Assembly: GCA_022820925.1 (NCBI GenBank)
Contig: JAJEEO010000012.1
Span: 248,001-312,000 of the forward strand
Length of the DNA stretch: 64,000 nt
Source of the DNA: Acidimicrobiia bacterium
GTDB lineage: Bacteria > Actinomycetota > Acidimicrobiia > Acidimicrobiales > Poriferisodalaceae
Direction: 5' to 3'
Below are positions 18,454 to 27,113 of the stretch, piece by piece. How positions within the stretch are numbered: position 1 is the stretch's first letter; the number at the start of each line of letters is the position of its first letter. The notes under the pieces were generated by a model. The model worked only from the letters and a program-made list of their open reading frames with translations. It had not been told where the DNA came from and did no database searches. The translations under genes were made by a program, and so were the position numbers.

Positions 18454-18526
18454 GGGGCTATAGCTCAGTTGGTAGAGCGCTTCCATGGCATGGAAGAGGT
18501 CAGGGGTTCAATTCCCCTTAGCTCCA
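18454..18526 (+). tRNA. tRNA-Ala (anticodon GGC)
   Basis: 73 nt cloverleaf: acceptor GGGGCTA/TAGCTCC with one G-T pair, D arm GCTCAGTTGGTAGAGC, anticodon stem CTTCC/GGAAG around loop ATGGCAT (anticodon GGC), and T arm AGGGG-TTCAATT-CCCCT. The discriminator is A and the CCA end is not encoded. It reads GCC/GCU alanine codons. Its last 19 bases are also the 3' end of the phosphatase gene on the other strand. Confidence 0.97.
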
Positions 18527-19335
18527 CTCCCTATTCGGGTGATGTGGGCGACCGCGATGGTGGTGTTGTCGATCAGGCCGGCGAATTGGGCGGTGTCCAT
18601 CAGCGTGTCGGCTACGGCGTCGGCGGAGCCGCGCTGATAGGACGGCAATGCGAAGCCGAGGCTGAGGTCGTCGGGATCGTCGCCGAACCAGCCCCTGTCG
18701 TGAGCCATCAGTACCGGGTCGAACAGCCCGTCGCTCGCCAGCACCACCAGCAGCCCCTGATCGTCGATCCAGCCCTCGACACGCCCAGCTGGGACATCGT
18801 CGCTCAGATTCTCGAGATGGCCAGGTGGCAGCTCGTAGCCGTCGCCATGACCCGCACGGAACATGCCGACGCCCCGGCTCACGAATCCCATGGGACCGCC
18901 GTGCGGGGTGCTGTGCCACCCCGGCCCGCCAGCGACCGGCACCAAGAACGCCATCGAGTCGCCCACCCACGACACCAACAATCCGCTTTGGGGAGTCCAC
19001 GCAGCAACTGCCAACGTCGTCAACGCGATTACCGACGACAGACCGTCGTCGGGGCTTCTCATCTCCGGATGCAGCGCCCACGTCGCCGCGTTGGCCGCAT
19101 CGAACGCCGCCGCCATCTCGGCGGGACTGCTGATCCGTTCTGGCAACGCATCCACCGCCGCCTGCGCGGCCTCGTCGCCGAAGGGGTGGCCGCCCAGCCC
19201 GTCAGCCACCGCCATCATCCAAGAACCGTCGTTGTTCACGGCCGTGAGGACTCGATCTTCTTGCCGATCCCGAGGACCGATTTCGCACCGTGTCGCGAGG
19301 TCAGTCGAGACGGGGGTTTGAGAACTCTGGGGCAT
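18508..19335 (-). CDS. PP2C-family serine/threonine phosphatase
   Basis: 275 aa, with the metal-binding motifs of PP2C/PPM phosphatases: RDRQEDR near the N-terminus, ADGLGGH, VGDS and ASDGLFD. These soluble Mn/Mg enzymes reverse Ser/Thr kinase signalling; no kinase gene is adjacent. The stop codon lies inside the tRNA-Ala gene on the opposite strand, so the last six residues (SGAKGN) are the antisense of the tRNA T arm and acceptor. The ATG at 19335 is chosen as the first in frame before the RDRQEDR motif; its ribosome binding site is weak. Confidence 0.88.
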   Translation of the reverse strand: MPQSSQTPVSTDLATRCEIGPRDRQEDRVLTAVNNDGSWMMAVADGLGGHPFGDEAAQAAVDALPERISSPAEMAAAFDAANAATWALHPEMRSPDDGLSSVIALTTLAVAAWTPQSGLLVSWVGDSMAFLVPVAGGPGWHSTPHGGPMGFVSRGVGMFRAGHGDGYELPPGHLENLSDDVPAGRVEGWIDDQGLLVVLASDGLFDPVLMAHDRGWFGDDPDDLSLGFALPSYQRGSADAVADTLMDTAQFAGLIDNTTIAVAHITRIGSGAKGN

Positions 19336-19446
19336 CGCTGTGTTCCGATCGGGATCGCCTCAACGACCGTACCGAGGTATTCCGGCCCCGGCAGCATGGT
19401 TTTCGAAGTTCTGCGGGGACAGCTGAGCGTCGGGCAAACTTGGCTC

Positions 19447-20208
19447 ATGTCCGACCATGTCCGGCTCGAGATAGACGGCGCCGTCGCCGTGGTCACGATG
19501 GCCAAGCCACCGCACAACCTGCTCAACGGCGCCTTCATCGACCAGCTGATCGGGGCCTTCGAGAGCGCAGCAGACGCCGGTGGCCGCTCGATCCTGCTCC
19601 GCAGCGAGATGAAGCACTTCTCGGCCGGAGCCGACGTCGACGGGTTCGGAACCGAAGAAGGCCGCTCCCAGGACGCGGCCGCAGTCCTCGAACGACTCGA
19701 GGGCGTGCCGCTTCCCACCATCGCCGCCGTCGGGGGCCTCGCGCTCGGTGGCGGATTCGAGGTCGCCTTGGCCTGCGATTTCATCATCTGCGGGGCCTCC
19801 GCCCGGCTCGGACTCGTGGAAGCCACCCTGGGCCTGATGCCGTTGCTCGGCGGAGTGCAACGCGTCGTGGATCGAGCCGGCGCGAGCCGCGGCAAAGAGA
19901 TCGCGATGTTCGCCCGCCGCCACGATCCCGTGCTTCTCGAGAAGTGGGGCATCGTGAACGTCGTGGTGGAGGACGACGAACTGGAGAATGCGTCACTGTC
20001 GTGGGCCCGCCAGTTGGCGACGGGCCCGAACGTCTCCTACGCCGCCATCAAACGCCTGGCCGCCATCACCACCAGCGAGGGTGTGCGAGCCGCCGATGCG
20101 GTCCAGGACGAGGCCGCGAAGCCCGTGTGGGCCTCAGAAGACCTCCAGACCGGCATGACCGCCTTCGCCGAGACCGGTCCCGGCACCGCGATCTTCCAGG
20201 GCCGATGA
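19447..20208 (+). CDS. Enoyl-CoA hydratase/isomerase family protein
   Basis: 253 aa from the ATG at 19447 (MSDHVRLE), the usual N-terminus of crotonases. Oxyanion-hole segments are FSAGAD (58-63) and GGG (101-103). The segment EATLGLMPLLGG follows with a candidate catalytic Glu. The family hydrates or isomerises acyl-CoA thioesters. It is translationally coupled (ATGA) to the CoA-transferase downstream, so the two act together on one acid. Open frame upstream belongs to the antisense of the phosphatase gene and was not used. Confidence 0.9.
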   Translation: MSDHVRLEIDGAVAVVTMAKPPHNLLNGAFIDQLIGAFESAADAGGRSILLRSEMKHFSAGADVDGFGTEEGRSQDAAAVLERLEGVPLPTIAAVGGLALGGGFEVALACDFIICGASARLGLVEATLGLMPLLGGVQRVVDRAGASRGKEIAMFARRHDPVLLEKWGIVNVVVEDDELENASLSWARQLATGPNVSYAAIKRLAAITTSEGVRAADAVQDEAAKPVWASEDLQTGMTAFAETGPGTAIFQGR

Positions 20209-21428
20209 CCGCCCCGCTGGACGGCGTCAAGATCGTCGACTTCACCCGGGTGCTCGCCGGCCCTCATTGCACCAAGCAACTGCGCGACCTGGGCGCATCG
20301 GTGGTCAAGATCGAGCCCCCCGCACCGGACACGGGCCGAAGCGGCCAGCCCCACGTCGGACCGATGTCGCTCTACTTCGCCCAGCAGAACAGCGGCAAGC
20401 GCGCCATCAGCCTCGACCTGAACTTCGTCGAAGCCCAGGACATCGTGCGCCAGCTGGTGGCCGAGGCCGACATCGTGGTGGAGAACTTCCGGCCCGGCAC
20501 GCTCGACGGCTTCGGCCTCGGATACCAGGATCTTCTCGCCGTCAACCCGACGCTGATCATGGTGTCGATCAGCGGATACGGCCAGACCGGTCCGTGGCGC
20601 AACCGGCCGGCGTTCGCCCCGACGGTGCAGGCCGAGTCGGGGTTCACAGAGATCATCTCGCGCCACTATGGCGACACGCTGACCTCGGTCGAGAACGACG
20701 CGTACAACCACGCCGACGTCTACACCGGCCTCCAGGGCGTGATCGCCACGCTGGCCGCGCTGGCGCACCGCGACCGCACCGGCGAGGGGCAACACGTCGA
20801 CGTGGCCATGGTGCACTCGATGCTCGCTGTCAACGACCGCGTGAGCTACGAGTTGTCGGACATCGACGTCGAAGGCGAACCGCTGGCCCTCAGCGCGCCT
20901 GAATCGCCGGTGTTCGAGCTCCCCGACGGCCAGCTCATCACCATTGCGGCCAGCCCCGTCGCCACGTTCGTGTTCCAGCGCTATTGCGCCATGATGCGCC
21001 GCAACGACCTGCTGCTCGACATCCGGTTCATCACCCCCGAATTCCGGCGCGAGAACTGGGCCGAGCTGCATGCCGAGATCCGCGATTGGGTGCTGACGTT
21101 CCGCACCATCGAAGAGCTCGAGGCCCAGGTCAGCGAGGCTGGGCTGGCGGTGGGCACCATCCGCACGGTGTCGGAGATCGCCGAGTCCGAGTGGGCCACC
21201 GAGCGCGGAGCGATCCGCGAGGTGGACGACCGTGCCGGGGGCACCGCTCGCGTCCCGTCGCCGCCCTGGAAGTTCAGCGCGGGCGAGCTTCCCCCCGCAG
21301 GCTTGGCACCGTTCCAGGGCGAGCACAACCGCGAGGTCCTGGCGGAGCTGGGGCTGTCCGCCGAACAGATCGACAAGCTGCACGACACCGGCGTGATGAT
21401 CGACGGCGTGCCGTCGGGCGTCGGCTGA
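20205..21428 (+). CDS. Family III CoA-transferase (CaiB/BaiF)
   Basis: 407 aa, the normal single-domain length. The start MTAPLDGVKIVDFTRVLAGP is the family N-terminus, and the catalytic Asp is Asp199 in GQHVDVAM, which carries the acyl/CoA anhydride. It moves CoA from one acyl-CoA to another carboxylic acid. It follows the enoyl-CoA hydratase with a 4-base overlap. Several CoA-activating enzymes of this class occur in the window, suggesting breakdown of many carboxylic acids. Confidence 0.93.
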   Translation: MTAPLDGVKIVDFTRVLAGPHCTKQLRDLGASVVKIEPPAPDTGRSGQPHVGPMSLYFAQQNSGKRAISLDLNFVEAQDIVRQLVAEADIVVENFRPGTLDGFGLGYQDLLAVNPTLIMVSISGYGQTGPWRNRPAFAPTVQAESGFTEIISRHYGDTLTSVENDAYNHADVYTGLQGVIATLAALAHRDRTGEGQHVDVAMVHSMLAVNDRVSYELSDIDVEGEPLALSAPESPVFELPDGQLITIAASPVATFVFQRYCAMMRRNDLLLDIRFITPEFRRENWAELHAEIRDWVLTFRTIEELEAQVSEAGLAVGTIRTVSEIAESEWATERGAIREVDDRAGGTARVPSPPWKFSAGELPPAGLAPFQGEHNREVLAELGLSAEQIDKLHDTGVMIDGVPSGVG

Positions 21429-21465
21429 CCGGCGAGGCGCCGGCCCCCAACGGCGGCAGCGAACC

Positions 21466-21939
21466 TCAGCGGCGGGGCGGCAGCACGTGGCGCGCCATGT
21501 AGTCGACCTCTCGGGGCCACGCTTCCTGACCCATCGTGAGCACCTGGCGTTTGCAGATCCTCCAACCCGCGTCGGTGCGCACGAACGAGTCGACGTAGCG
21601 GCCGAAGATCCATGCGTTGTCGATGTCCTCGTGGAACTCGTGCCACGCGTCGAGATAGGTCACCGTCTCGGCCGAGTCCTCGCCGTTGAAGCTGACCTCG
21701 ATGTTGCTCACGTAGTGCGCAGACCGCTTGTAGATCTTGTCGGTCCCCGCCCGGAAGAACTTGTACGCGTACCCCTTGTCGTTGAACGTCCCGAGATCAC
21801 CGCCGTAGTCGTACTCGCAGTCATCGGTGAACAGCTCGACGACGTCGTCGGGACGGTTGTCATCGATGGCGCGGCAGTACGAGTGCAGGACGTCGCGGAT
21901 GTCCTGGAGGTCCGACAGCTGTTGTGCGGTGTAGGGCAT
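21466..21939 (-). CDS. NTF2-like (SnoaL-type) protein
   Basis: 157 aa with the cone fold of SnoaL-like / ring-hydroxylating dioxygenase beta-like proteins: an N-terminal helix (LQDIRDVLHSYCRAID), DVVELFTDDCEYDYGG, HYVSNIEV and RTDAGWRICKR. Such proteins are dehydratases, isomerases, cyclases or non-catalytic binding partners; the activity cannot be told. AGGAG lies seven bases before the ATG. It sits nine bases downstream of the acyl-CoA dehydrogenase in the same direction, so it probably works on the same acyl-CoA or ketone pathway. Confidence 0.8.
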   Translation of the reverse strand: MPYTAQQLSDLQDIRDVLHSYCRAIDDNRPDDVVELFTDDCEYDYGGDLGTFNDKGYAYKFFRAGTDKIYKRSAHYVSNIEVSFNGEDSAETVTYLDAWHEFHEDIDNAWIFGRYVDSFVRTDAGWRICKRQVLTMGQEAWPREVDYMARHVLPPRR

Positions 21940-21948
21940 TGGCTTCTC

Positions 21949-23154
21949 CTACTGGTCGGGGAGTTCGCTGAACGCCAGACCCCGGGTTGGATCAGGCTCT
22001 TTGGGAAGACCGAGCTCGCGCTCGCCGATGAGGTTGCGCTGGATCTCGTCGGTACCGCCGGCGATGGCCATGCCCTGGGCGAACAGTGCCGTCTTCAGGA
22101 AGTGGCCGCCGTCGGGCTGATCGTCGCGGCCGAGCTGTGCGGGCATGCCCTTGCCGGAGAAGCCCAGATCGCGCAGGGTGCGGCACAACAGCGAGTTGCC
22201 GAGCTTGCCGAGCGACGGATTCACCTGTCTGGCGCCGTTCCAGTCCAGGACAGCTCGTTCGATGTGCGCGTTGGCCAGCGCCTGTCGCAGCAGCGGATCG
22301 GTTCGATCTTCGTCATCGAGCAACGATCGGACGACCCGGTCCTTCATGGCGCCTGTGGTGTAGCTGAAACCCGAGATGCCGGTGCTCGTGGCCTGCTCAT
22401 GCTGGACCACTCCGACAGGCGCCGAGAGGTCGACGTCGTTGACGACGTCACCGCCGCCGTCGTGGCCCACGGCATCGAGCTCGCGCTCGACGGACAGCAT
22501 CGTCATGGCGGCCCGCCAGCCGTTGTTCAGCCCGCCGATCGCATCGTCGTGACGCACGCGGGCGTTGTCCATGAAGACCTCGTTGAACTCGCAGTCACCG
22601 GTCATGTCCCGCAAGGGGCGAACCTCGACGCCGGGCTGGCCCATGTCGATGCAGAAGAACGAGATGCCTTGGTGCTTGGTCACGTCGGGGTCGGTGCGCG
22701 CCATCACGACAGCCCGATCGGCCGTGTGAGCGGCAGTCGTCCAGACCTTCTGGCCGTTGATGATCCACTCGTCGCCATCTCGCTCGGCGGTGGTCCGCAG
22801 CCCCGCCAGATCCGATCCGGCGCCGGGCTCGGAGAAGAGCTGACACCAGAGCTCTTCGCCTGTGGCGATCTTCGGAAGGTAGCGATCGAGGAGCAGGTCG
22901 GGACCGTGTTCAAACAGCGTGGGCGCCACCAGCGTCACCGACACCCCGTTTGGAGGCCCGAACGCCCCGACGTCATCTCGGGCGCGGTCGGCTTCGGTGG
23001 CTTCGACGTGGCCGAGGCCGCGACCGAACCGATCGGCCGGCCAGAACGGATAGCCCCATCCGGACTCGGCGATGAGCCGCCACCACTCCCCCACGGGCAT
23101 CTCGGCATCCCAGTGAGCCGAGTACCACTCGTGCGCTTCGTCGTAGACCGTCAT
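21949..23154 (-). CDS. Acyl-CoA dehydrogenase
   Basis: 401 aa from the ATG at 23154 (MTVYDEAHEWY). FAD-contact segments QLFSEPGAGSDLAGL and WTTAAHTADRAVVMART are present, and the C-terminal GGTDEIQRNLIGERELGLP is the family end. The enzyme introduces a double bond next to the thioester and passes electrons to ETF. The middle of the C-terminal helical bundle (about 235-300) differs from common members and has an acidic, Gly-rich stretch (GHDGGGDVVNDVD). It is divergent from the Baeyer-Villiger-type enzyme, with 46 bases between starts. Confidence 0.9.
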   Translation of the reverse strand: MTVYDEAHEWYSAHWDAEMPVGEWWRLIAESGWGYPFWPADRFGRGLGHVEATEADRARDDVGAFGPPNGVSVTLVAPTLFEHGPDLLLDRYLPKIATGEELWCQLFSEPGAGSDLAGLRTTAERDGDEWIINGQKVWTTAAHTADRAVVMARTDPDVTKHQGISFFCIDMGQPGVEVRPLRDMTGDCEFNEVFMDNARVRHDDAIGGLNNGWRAAMTMLSVERELDAVGHDGGGDVVNDVDLSAPVGVVQHEQATSTGISGFSYTTGAMKDRVVRSLLDDEDRTDPLLRQALANAHIERAVLDWNGARQVNPSLGKLGNSLLCRTLRDLGFSGKGMPAQLGRDDQPDGGHFLKTALFAQGMAIAGGTDEIQRNLIGERELGLPKEPDPTRGLAFSELPDQ

Positions 23155-23200
23155 GTTCGAGCCTGCCCGTCCCCGCGGCCTCCGCTGAGACACTAGTGCC

Positions 23201-24655
23201 GTGGCGTTAGTCGGGATCTTGGGCGCGGGCCTCAGCGGCGTGGTGATGGGCATCCAGCTCAAGCGTCTGGGCATCGACGACTTCGTCGTCTACGAGAAGC
23301 AGTCCGATGTCGGCGGGACGTGGCTGCGCAACACCTACCCCGGACTGCACTGCGACCTCCCGTCGCACATCTACTGCTACAGCTTCGAGCCCAACCCCGA
23401 CTTCTCGATGGTGTTCTCCGGCCAACCCGAGATCCAGGCGTACATCAGGTCGTGCGCCGAGAAATACGGCATCGCCGACCACATCCGGCTCAACACCACC
23501 GTCGAACGGGCATCGTGGCAGCCTGAGGACACCTGCTGGGAACTCGAGCTGGCAGGGGGCGAACGGCTCCGCCACCGCTTCGTCGTCTCAGCCACTGGCG
23601 GCCTCACCGAACCCCACTATCCCACCCTCGACGGCTTCGACTTCTTCGAAGGCCTGGTGTGGCACGCCGGGTCGTGGCGCCACGACGTCGAGCTCGCCGG
23701 GCGTCGGGTCGCGGTGGTGGGCAGCGCAGCGGCCGCGGTTCAGGTCGTTCCCGAGGTGGCGAAGGACGCGGCCGAGGTCTTCGTGTACTCGCGCACGCCC
23801 AACTGGGTTCGCCCTCGCCGCAACCGCTTCTACACCGATGAGGAGAAGGCGGAGCTGGCCACCGACGAGGGTTGGCACCGCGCTCGGCGCCAGCAGTACC
23901 GCGACACGATGCTGTGGCAACGGGCGTTCGAGAAGAAGACCGACGCCATCGAGGAGCTGCGCGCTGAGGTCATGGACCAGATGCGCGCTGCGATCTCCGA
24001 TCCGGACATGATCGCCGCACTGACGCCCTCGTTCGACCCGGGATGCAAACGCATCCTGGTCTCCGACGACTACTACCGCGCCCTGGCGCTGGATCACGTG
24101 ACGCTCGTCCCGCACGGCGTCACCGCGCTGACCCCGAGCGGCGTGGTCAGCGCCGACGGCGCCGAGATCGATGTCGACATCGTCATCTTCTGCACCGGGT
24201 ACAAGCTGGGCGGCCGGGCCGATGGCGGGCCTGCGCTGGAGATCTACGGGCGCGACGGCCTCGACCTGCGCACAGCCTTCGCTCGGGCGCCCGAAGCATT
24301 CCGGGGCGTCGCCATCCCGGGCTTCCCGAATTGGTTCACCGTCGCCGGTGTCAACGGATCCCCAGGCCATGCTCCGGTGTTCATGACCGCCGAGGTCGCC
24401 ACCAACTACATCGGCCGCTGGATCCAACACCTGCTCGCCCGCGGCGCGAGCGCCATCGAGGCTCGCCGAGACGCCACCCACGAATGGGCCGAAGCCACCC
24501 AGGCGGAGCTGCAGGAGATGAGCTGGGCGGGCGACTGCCCCGGCTGGTACCGCGACCGCAACGGTCGCATCCTGCCGTTCTTCCCCGGCAGCTGGACCCG
24601 CTTCCGTCGCGAGATGCGTGACCTTCACCTCGATGCGTTCGAGGTGCGCGATTAG
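23201..24655 (+). CDS. Baeyer-Villiger-type flavin monooxygenase
   Basis: 484 aa from the GTG at 23201. FAD motif GAGLSG is at 8-13. The Baeyer-Villiger fingerprint FxGxxxHxxxW is complete at 149-159 (FEGLVWHAGSW), unlike the FMO at 1559, which ends in Tyr. The second dinucleotide site reads GSAAAA rather than GxGxxG. Enzymes of this class insert oxygen next to a ketone to give an ester or lactone using FAD and NADPH. Adjacent acyl-CoA dehydrogenase and CoA-transferases suggest degradation of a cyclic or branched ketone (inference). Confidence 0.9.
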   Translation: MALVGILGAGLSGVVMGIQLKRLGIDDFVVYEKQSDVGGTWLRNTYPGLHCDLPSHIYCYSFEPNPDFSMVFSGQPEIQAYIRSCAEKYGIADHIRLNTTVERASWQPEDTCWELELAGGERLRHRFVVSATGGLTEPHYPTLDGFDFFEGLVWHAGSWRHDVELAGRRVAVVGSAAAAVQVVPEVAKDAAEVFVYSRTPNWVRPRRNRFYTDEEKAELATDEGWHRARRQQYRDTMLWQRAFEKKTDAIEELRAEVMDQMRAAISDPDMIAALTPSFDPGCKRILVSDDYYRALALDHVTLVPHGVTALTPSGVVSADGAEIDVDIVIFCTGYKLGGRADGGPALEIYGRDGLDLRTAFARAPEAFRGVAIPGFPNWFTVAGVNGSPGHAPVFMTAEVATNYIGRWIQHLLARGASAIEARRDATHEWAEATQAELQEMSWAGDCPGWYRDRNGRILPFFPGSWTRFRREMRDLHLDAFEVRD

Positions 24656-24667
24656 CTTCCGCGGCGT

Positions 24668-27067
24668 ATGACACTGCTGTCGCCGTACCGGGTGCTCGAC
24701 CTGACTGATGATCGCGGGCATCTGGCCGGGTTCATCCTGGCGAGGCTCGGCGCCGAGGTGATCGGTATCGAGCCGCCGGGCGGCTCCCCCGTTCGGCGGC
24801 TGGCGCCGTTCGATGCGAGCGGCACCTCGCTCACCTACGCCTCCTACGCACGGGGCAAGAAATCGGTCGAGCTCGACATCACCACAGCCGACGGTGCGGA
24901 TGCGCTGCGGCGGCTGGCAGCCGGCGCCGATGTGCTCATCGAATCTGCCCCGCCGGGCCGCATGGCCTCGCTCGGTCTCGGGCCCGAAGCACTTGCCGAA
25001 ATCAACCCCGCACTCGTCGTCGCCTCGATCTCGCCGTTCGGCCAGACCGGTCCCAAGTCTGACTGGGCGGCGACCGATCTGACCGTGTGGGCATCGGGCG
25101 GCCCGATGCACATGTGCGGCGACGAGGACCGGGCACCGCTGGGCGTCGGGGTGCCGCAGGCATTCCTGCACGCGGCAGGCCAAGCCGCCGCAGCGGCGGT
25201 GCTCGCTCTCGTCGAGCGCAACCGGTCCGGGCTCGGCCAGCACATCGACGTGTCGGCCCAGGCGGTGGCGATGAACTCGACCATGTCGTCGGTGCTGTGC
25301 TCGCTGGTCGACGCCCCGCTGACGTTGCGGGGCGGCGGCGGCATCCGCAGCGGCCCCATCCGGCTGCGAGTGGTGTACCCGGCCAAGGACGGGTACGTCT
25401 CGTTCACGCACGTCTTCGGCGCGGCGATCGGGCCGGCAACCGGCCGGATGATGGCGCTGGTGCATGAAGCGGGCTTCTGCGACGGGGCCACCGCCAGCAA
25501 AGACTGGGTGCAGTACGGGATGGCGCTCAGCGACGGCAGCGAGACACTCGACGAGTTCGAGCGGATCAAGGACTGCGTGGCTGCGTTCACGGCCTCGCGC
25601 ACCAAGGACGATCTGTTCGCCCTCGCCCTCGAGCGTCGCCTGCTGCTCGCACCGGTCGCTACCACGGCCGATCTCGTCGCCTCCGAGCAGCTCGCTTCAC
25701 GTGACTACTGGGATGTCGTCGACGGCGAGCGCTACCCGGGGCACTGGATGAAGCCCGAGCCCAGCAACGGCTCGGCCCACCGGGTGCCGGCCGCGGGTGA
25801 GCACACCGCCGAAGTCCTGACCAGCTCGCGCCAGCCTGCAGTGTCCGCGCCGCCAGCACCGCCGGCGCCTGACCGCCCGCTCGAAGGGCTCAAGGTGCTC
25901 GACTTCATGTGGGCGGTAGCCGGGCCCACCGTTTCCCGCCTGCTGGCCGATGCAGGCGCGACGGTGATCCGGGTGGAGTCGTCGGTCAAGCTCGACGCCG
26001 TCCGCACATTCCTTCCGTTCATCGACAACGACCCCGGTCCCGAGAACGGCGCCACGTTCAACAACATGAACGCCGGCAAGCTCGGCATCACGCTCAATCC
26101 GGCCACCGACGCTGGCCGCGAGGTCGCGTACGACCTCGTGCGCTGGGCCGACGTGGTGTGCGAGTCGTACACGCCGCGCATCATGCGCTCGTGGGGCCTC
26201 GACTACGACAGCGTGCGCAAGATCAACCCCTCGGTGGTGATGCTGTCGAGCTGCCTCTACGGCCAGTCGGGCCCGCTCGCCGACTTCGGCGGGTACGGCA
26301 ACCTGTCGGGCGCCATGGTCGGCTTCTACAACATCACCGGCTGGCCCGACCGTGCCCCGGTCGGCCCCTACGGCGCCATCACCGACTACACCTCGCCCTA
26401 CCCGGCCACGGCCAGCCTGCTCGCCGCCATCGACCACCGGCGGCGCACCGGCGAGGGCCGCTACCTCGACTTCTCCCAGGCCGAGGCGTCGGTGCACTTC
26501 ATCGCCCCGGCGGTGCTGGAGTACCTGCGCAACGGCACCGTCGTGGGAGGGCGCGGCAACCAGAGCGAGCACTACTGCCCACACGGCGTATTCCCGGCCG
26601 CCGGAGATGATCGCTGGGTGGCCGTCGCAGCCCAGGACGACAGCGCATGGACTGAGCTGGCCGGGCTGATCGGGCACCCGAGTCTTGCGGCACTGCCGCT
26701 GGACGACCGCCTCGCCCGCCGGGAGGAGCTCGAAGCCGCAGTGTCGGCATGGACCAGCCAGCTCGACGAAGCTGACGTCGAGGCGCAGTGCCAAGCAGCG
26801 GGCATCGCCGCCCACCGGGTGCAGAACAGCCCCGAGCTGGCGGTCGACCCGCAGCTCGCACACCGGCGCCACTGGGTCGAAGTCCCCCACTCCACACATG
26901 GCACCACGATCATCGAGGCACCCCGGTTCACCATGTCGCGCAGCCGTGTGTGGCCCGAACGAGCTGCACCCGCACTCGGCGAGCACCTGTACGAGGTGCT
27001 CACCGAGCACCTGGGCTACGACGCCGACAAGGTCGCCGAACTGGCCGCAGCGGAAGCCTTCGACTAG
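24668..27067 (+). CDS. Two-domain family III CoA-transferase (CaiB-CaiB fusion)
   Basis: 799 aa, twice the usual size. Domain 1 covers about 1-385, with catalytic-type Asp194 in GQHIDVSAQ. Domain 2 runs from about 400 (RPLEGLKVLDFMWAVAGP) to the end, with an equivalent Asp in GRYLDFSQAE. A Pro/Ala linker (PAVSAPPAPPAPD) joins them. CaiB enzymes work as interlocked dimers, so this chain may form a pseudo-dimer. It follows the monooxygenase by 12 bases and precedes the VOC gene. A second fusion of the same type is at 35682, but the two diverge widely. Confidence 0.9.
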   Translation: MTLLSPYRVLDLTDDRGHLAGFILARLGAEVIGIEPPGGSPVRRLAPFDASGTSLTYASYARGKKSVELDITTADGADALRRLAAGADVLIESAPPGRMASLGLGPEALAEINPALVVASISPFGQTGPKSDWAATDLTVWASGGPMHMCGDEDRAPLGVGVPQAFLHAAGQAAAAAVLALVERNRSGLGQHIDVSAQAVAMNSTMSSVLCSLVDAPLTLRGGGGIRSGPIRLRVVYPAKDGYVSFTHVFGAAIGPATGRMMALVHEAGFCDGATASKDWVQYGMALSDGSETLDEFERIKDCVAAFTASRTKDDLFALALERRLLLAPVATTADLVASEQLASRDYWDVVDGERYPGHWMKPEPSNGSAHRVPAAGEHTAEVLTSSRQPAVSAPPAPPAPDRPLEGLKVLDFMWAVAGPTVSRLLADAGATVIRVESSVKLDAVRTFLPFIDNDPGPENGATFNNMNAGKLGITLNPATDAGREVAYDLVRWADVVCESYTPRIMRSWGLDYDSVRKINPSVVMLSSCLYGQSGPLADFGGYGNLSGAMVGFYNITGWPDRAPVGPYGAITDYTSPYPATASLLAAIDHRRRTGEGRYLDFSQAEASVHFIAPAVLEYLRNGTVVGGRGNQSEHYCPHGVFPAAGDDRWVAVAAQDDSAWTELAGLIGHPSLAALPLDDRLARREELEAAVSAWTSQLDEADVEAQCQAAGIAAHRVQNSPELAVDPQLAHRRHWVEVPHSTHGTTIIEAPRFTMSRSRVWPERAAPALGEHLYEVLTEHLGYDADKVAELAAAEAFD

Positions 27068-27113
27068 CACGCTGGGCGCGGACGGGCTTGCCGCCCATGG
27101 CTAACGTGCCCGC

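Noticed and set aside
17165-18526. Integrated genomic island ending at the tRNA-Ala gene
   Set aside because: VapBC and a tRNA are close together, but no integrase, direct repeat of the tRNA end, or composition break was seen.
20037-21383. 448-residue minus-strand frame opposite the CoA-transferase
   Set aside because: Antisense of a well-supported CaiB gene and composed of His/Asp/Val-rich shadow sequence.
23588-25465. 625-residue open frame on the minus strand across the Baeyer-Villiger and CoA-transferase genes
   Set aside because: It is antisense to two clearly conserved proteins, has no recognisable motif, and reflects high GC content.
25697-27070. 457-residue minus-strand frame opposite the two-domain CoA-transferase
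   Set aside because: Antisense shadow without motifs.
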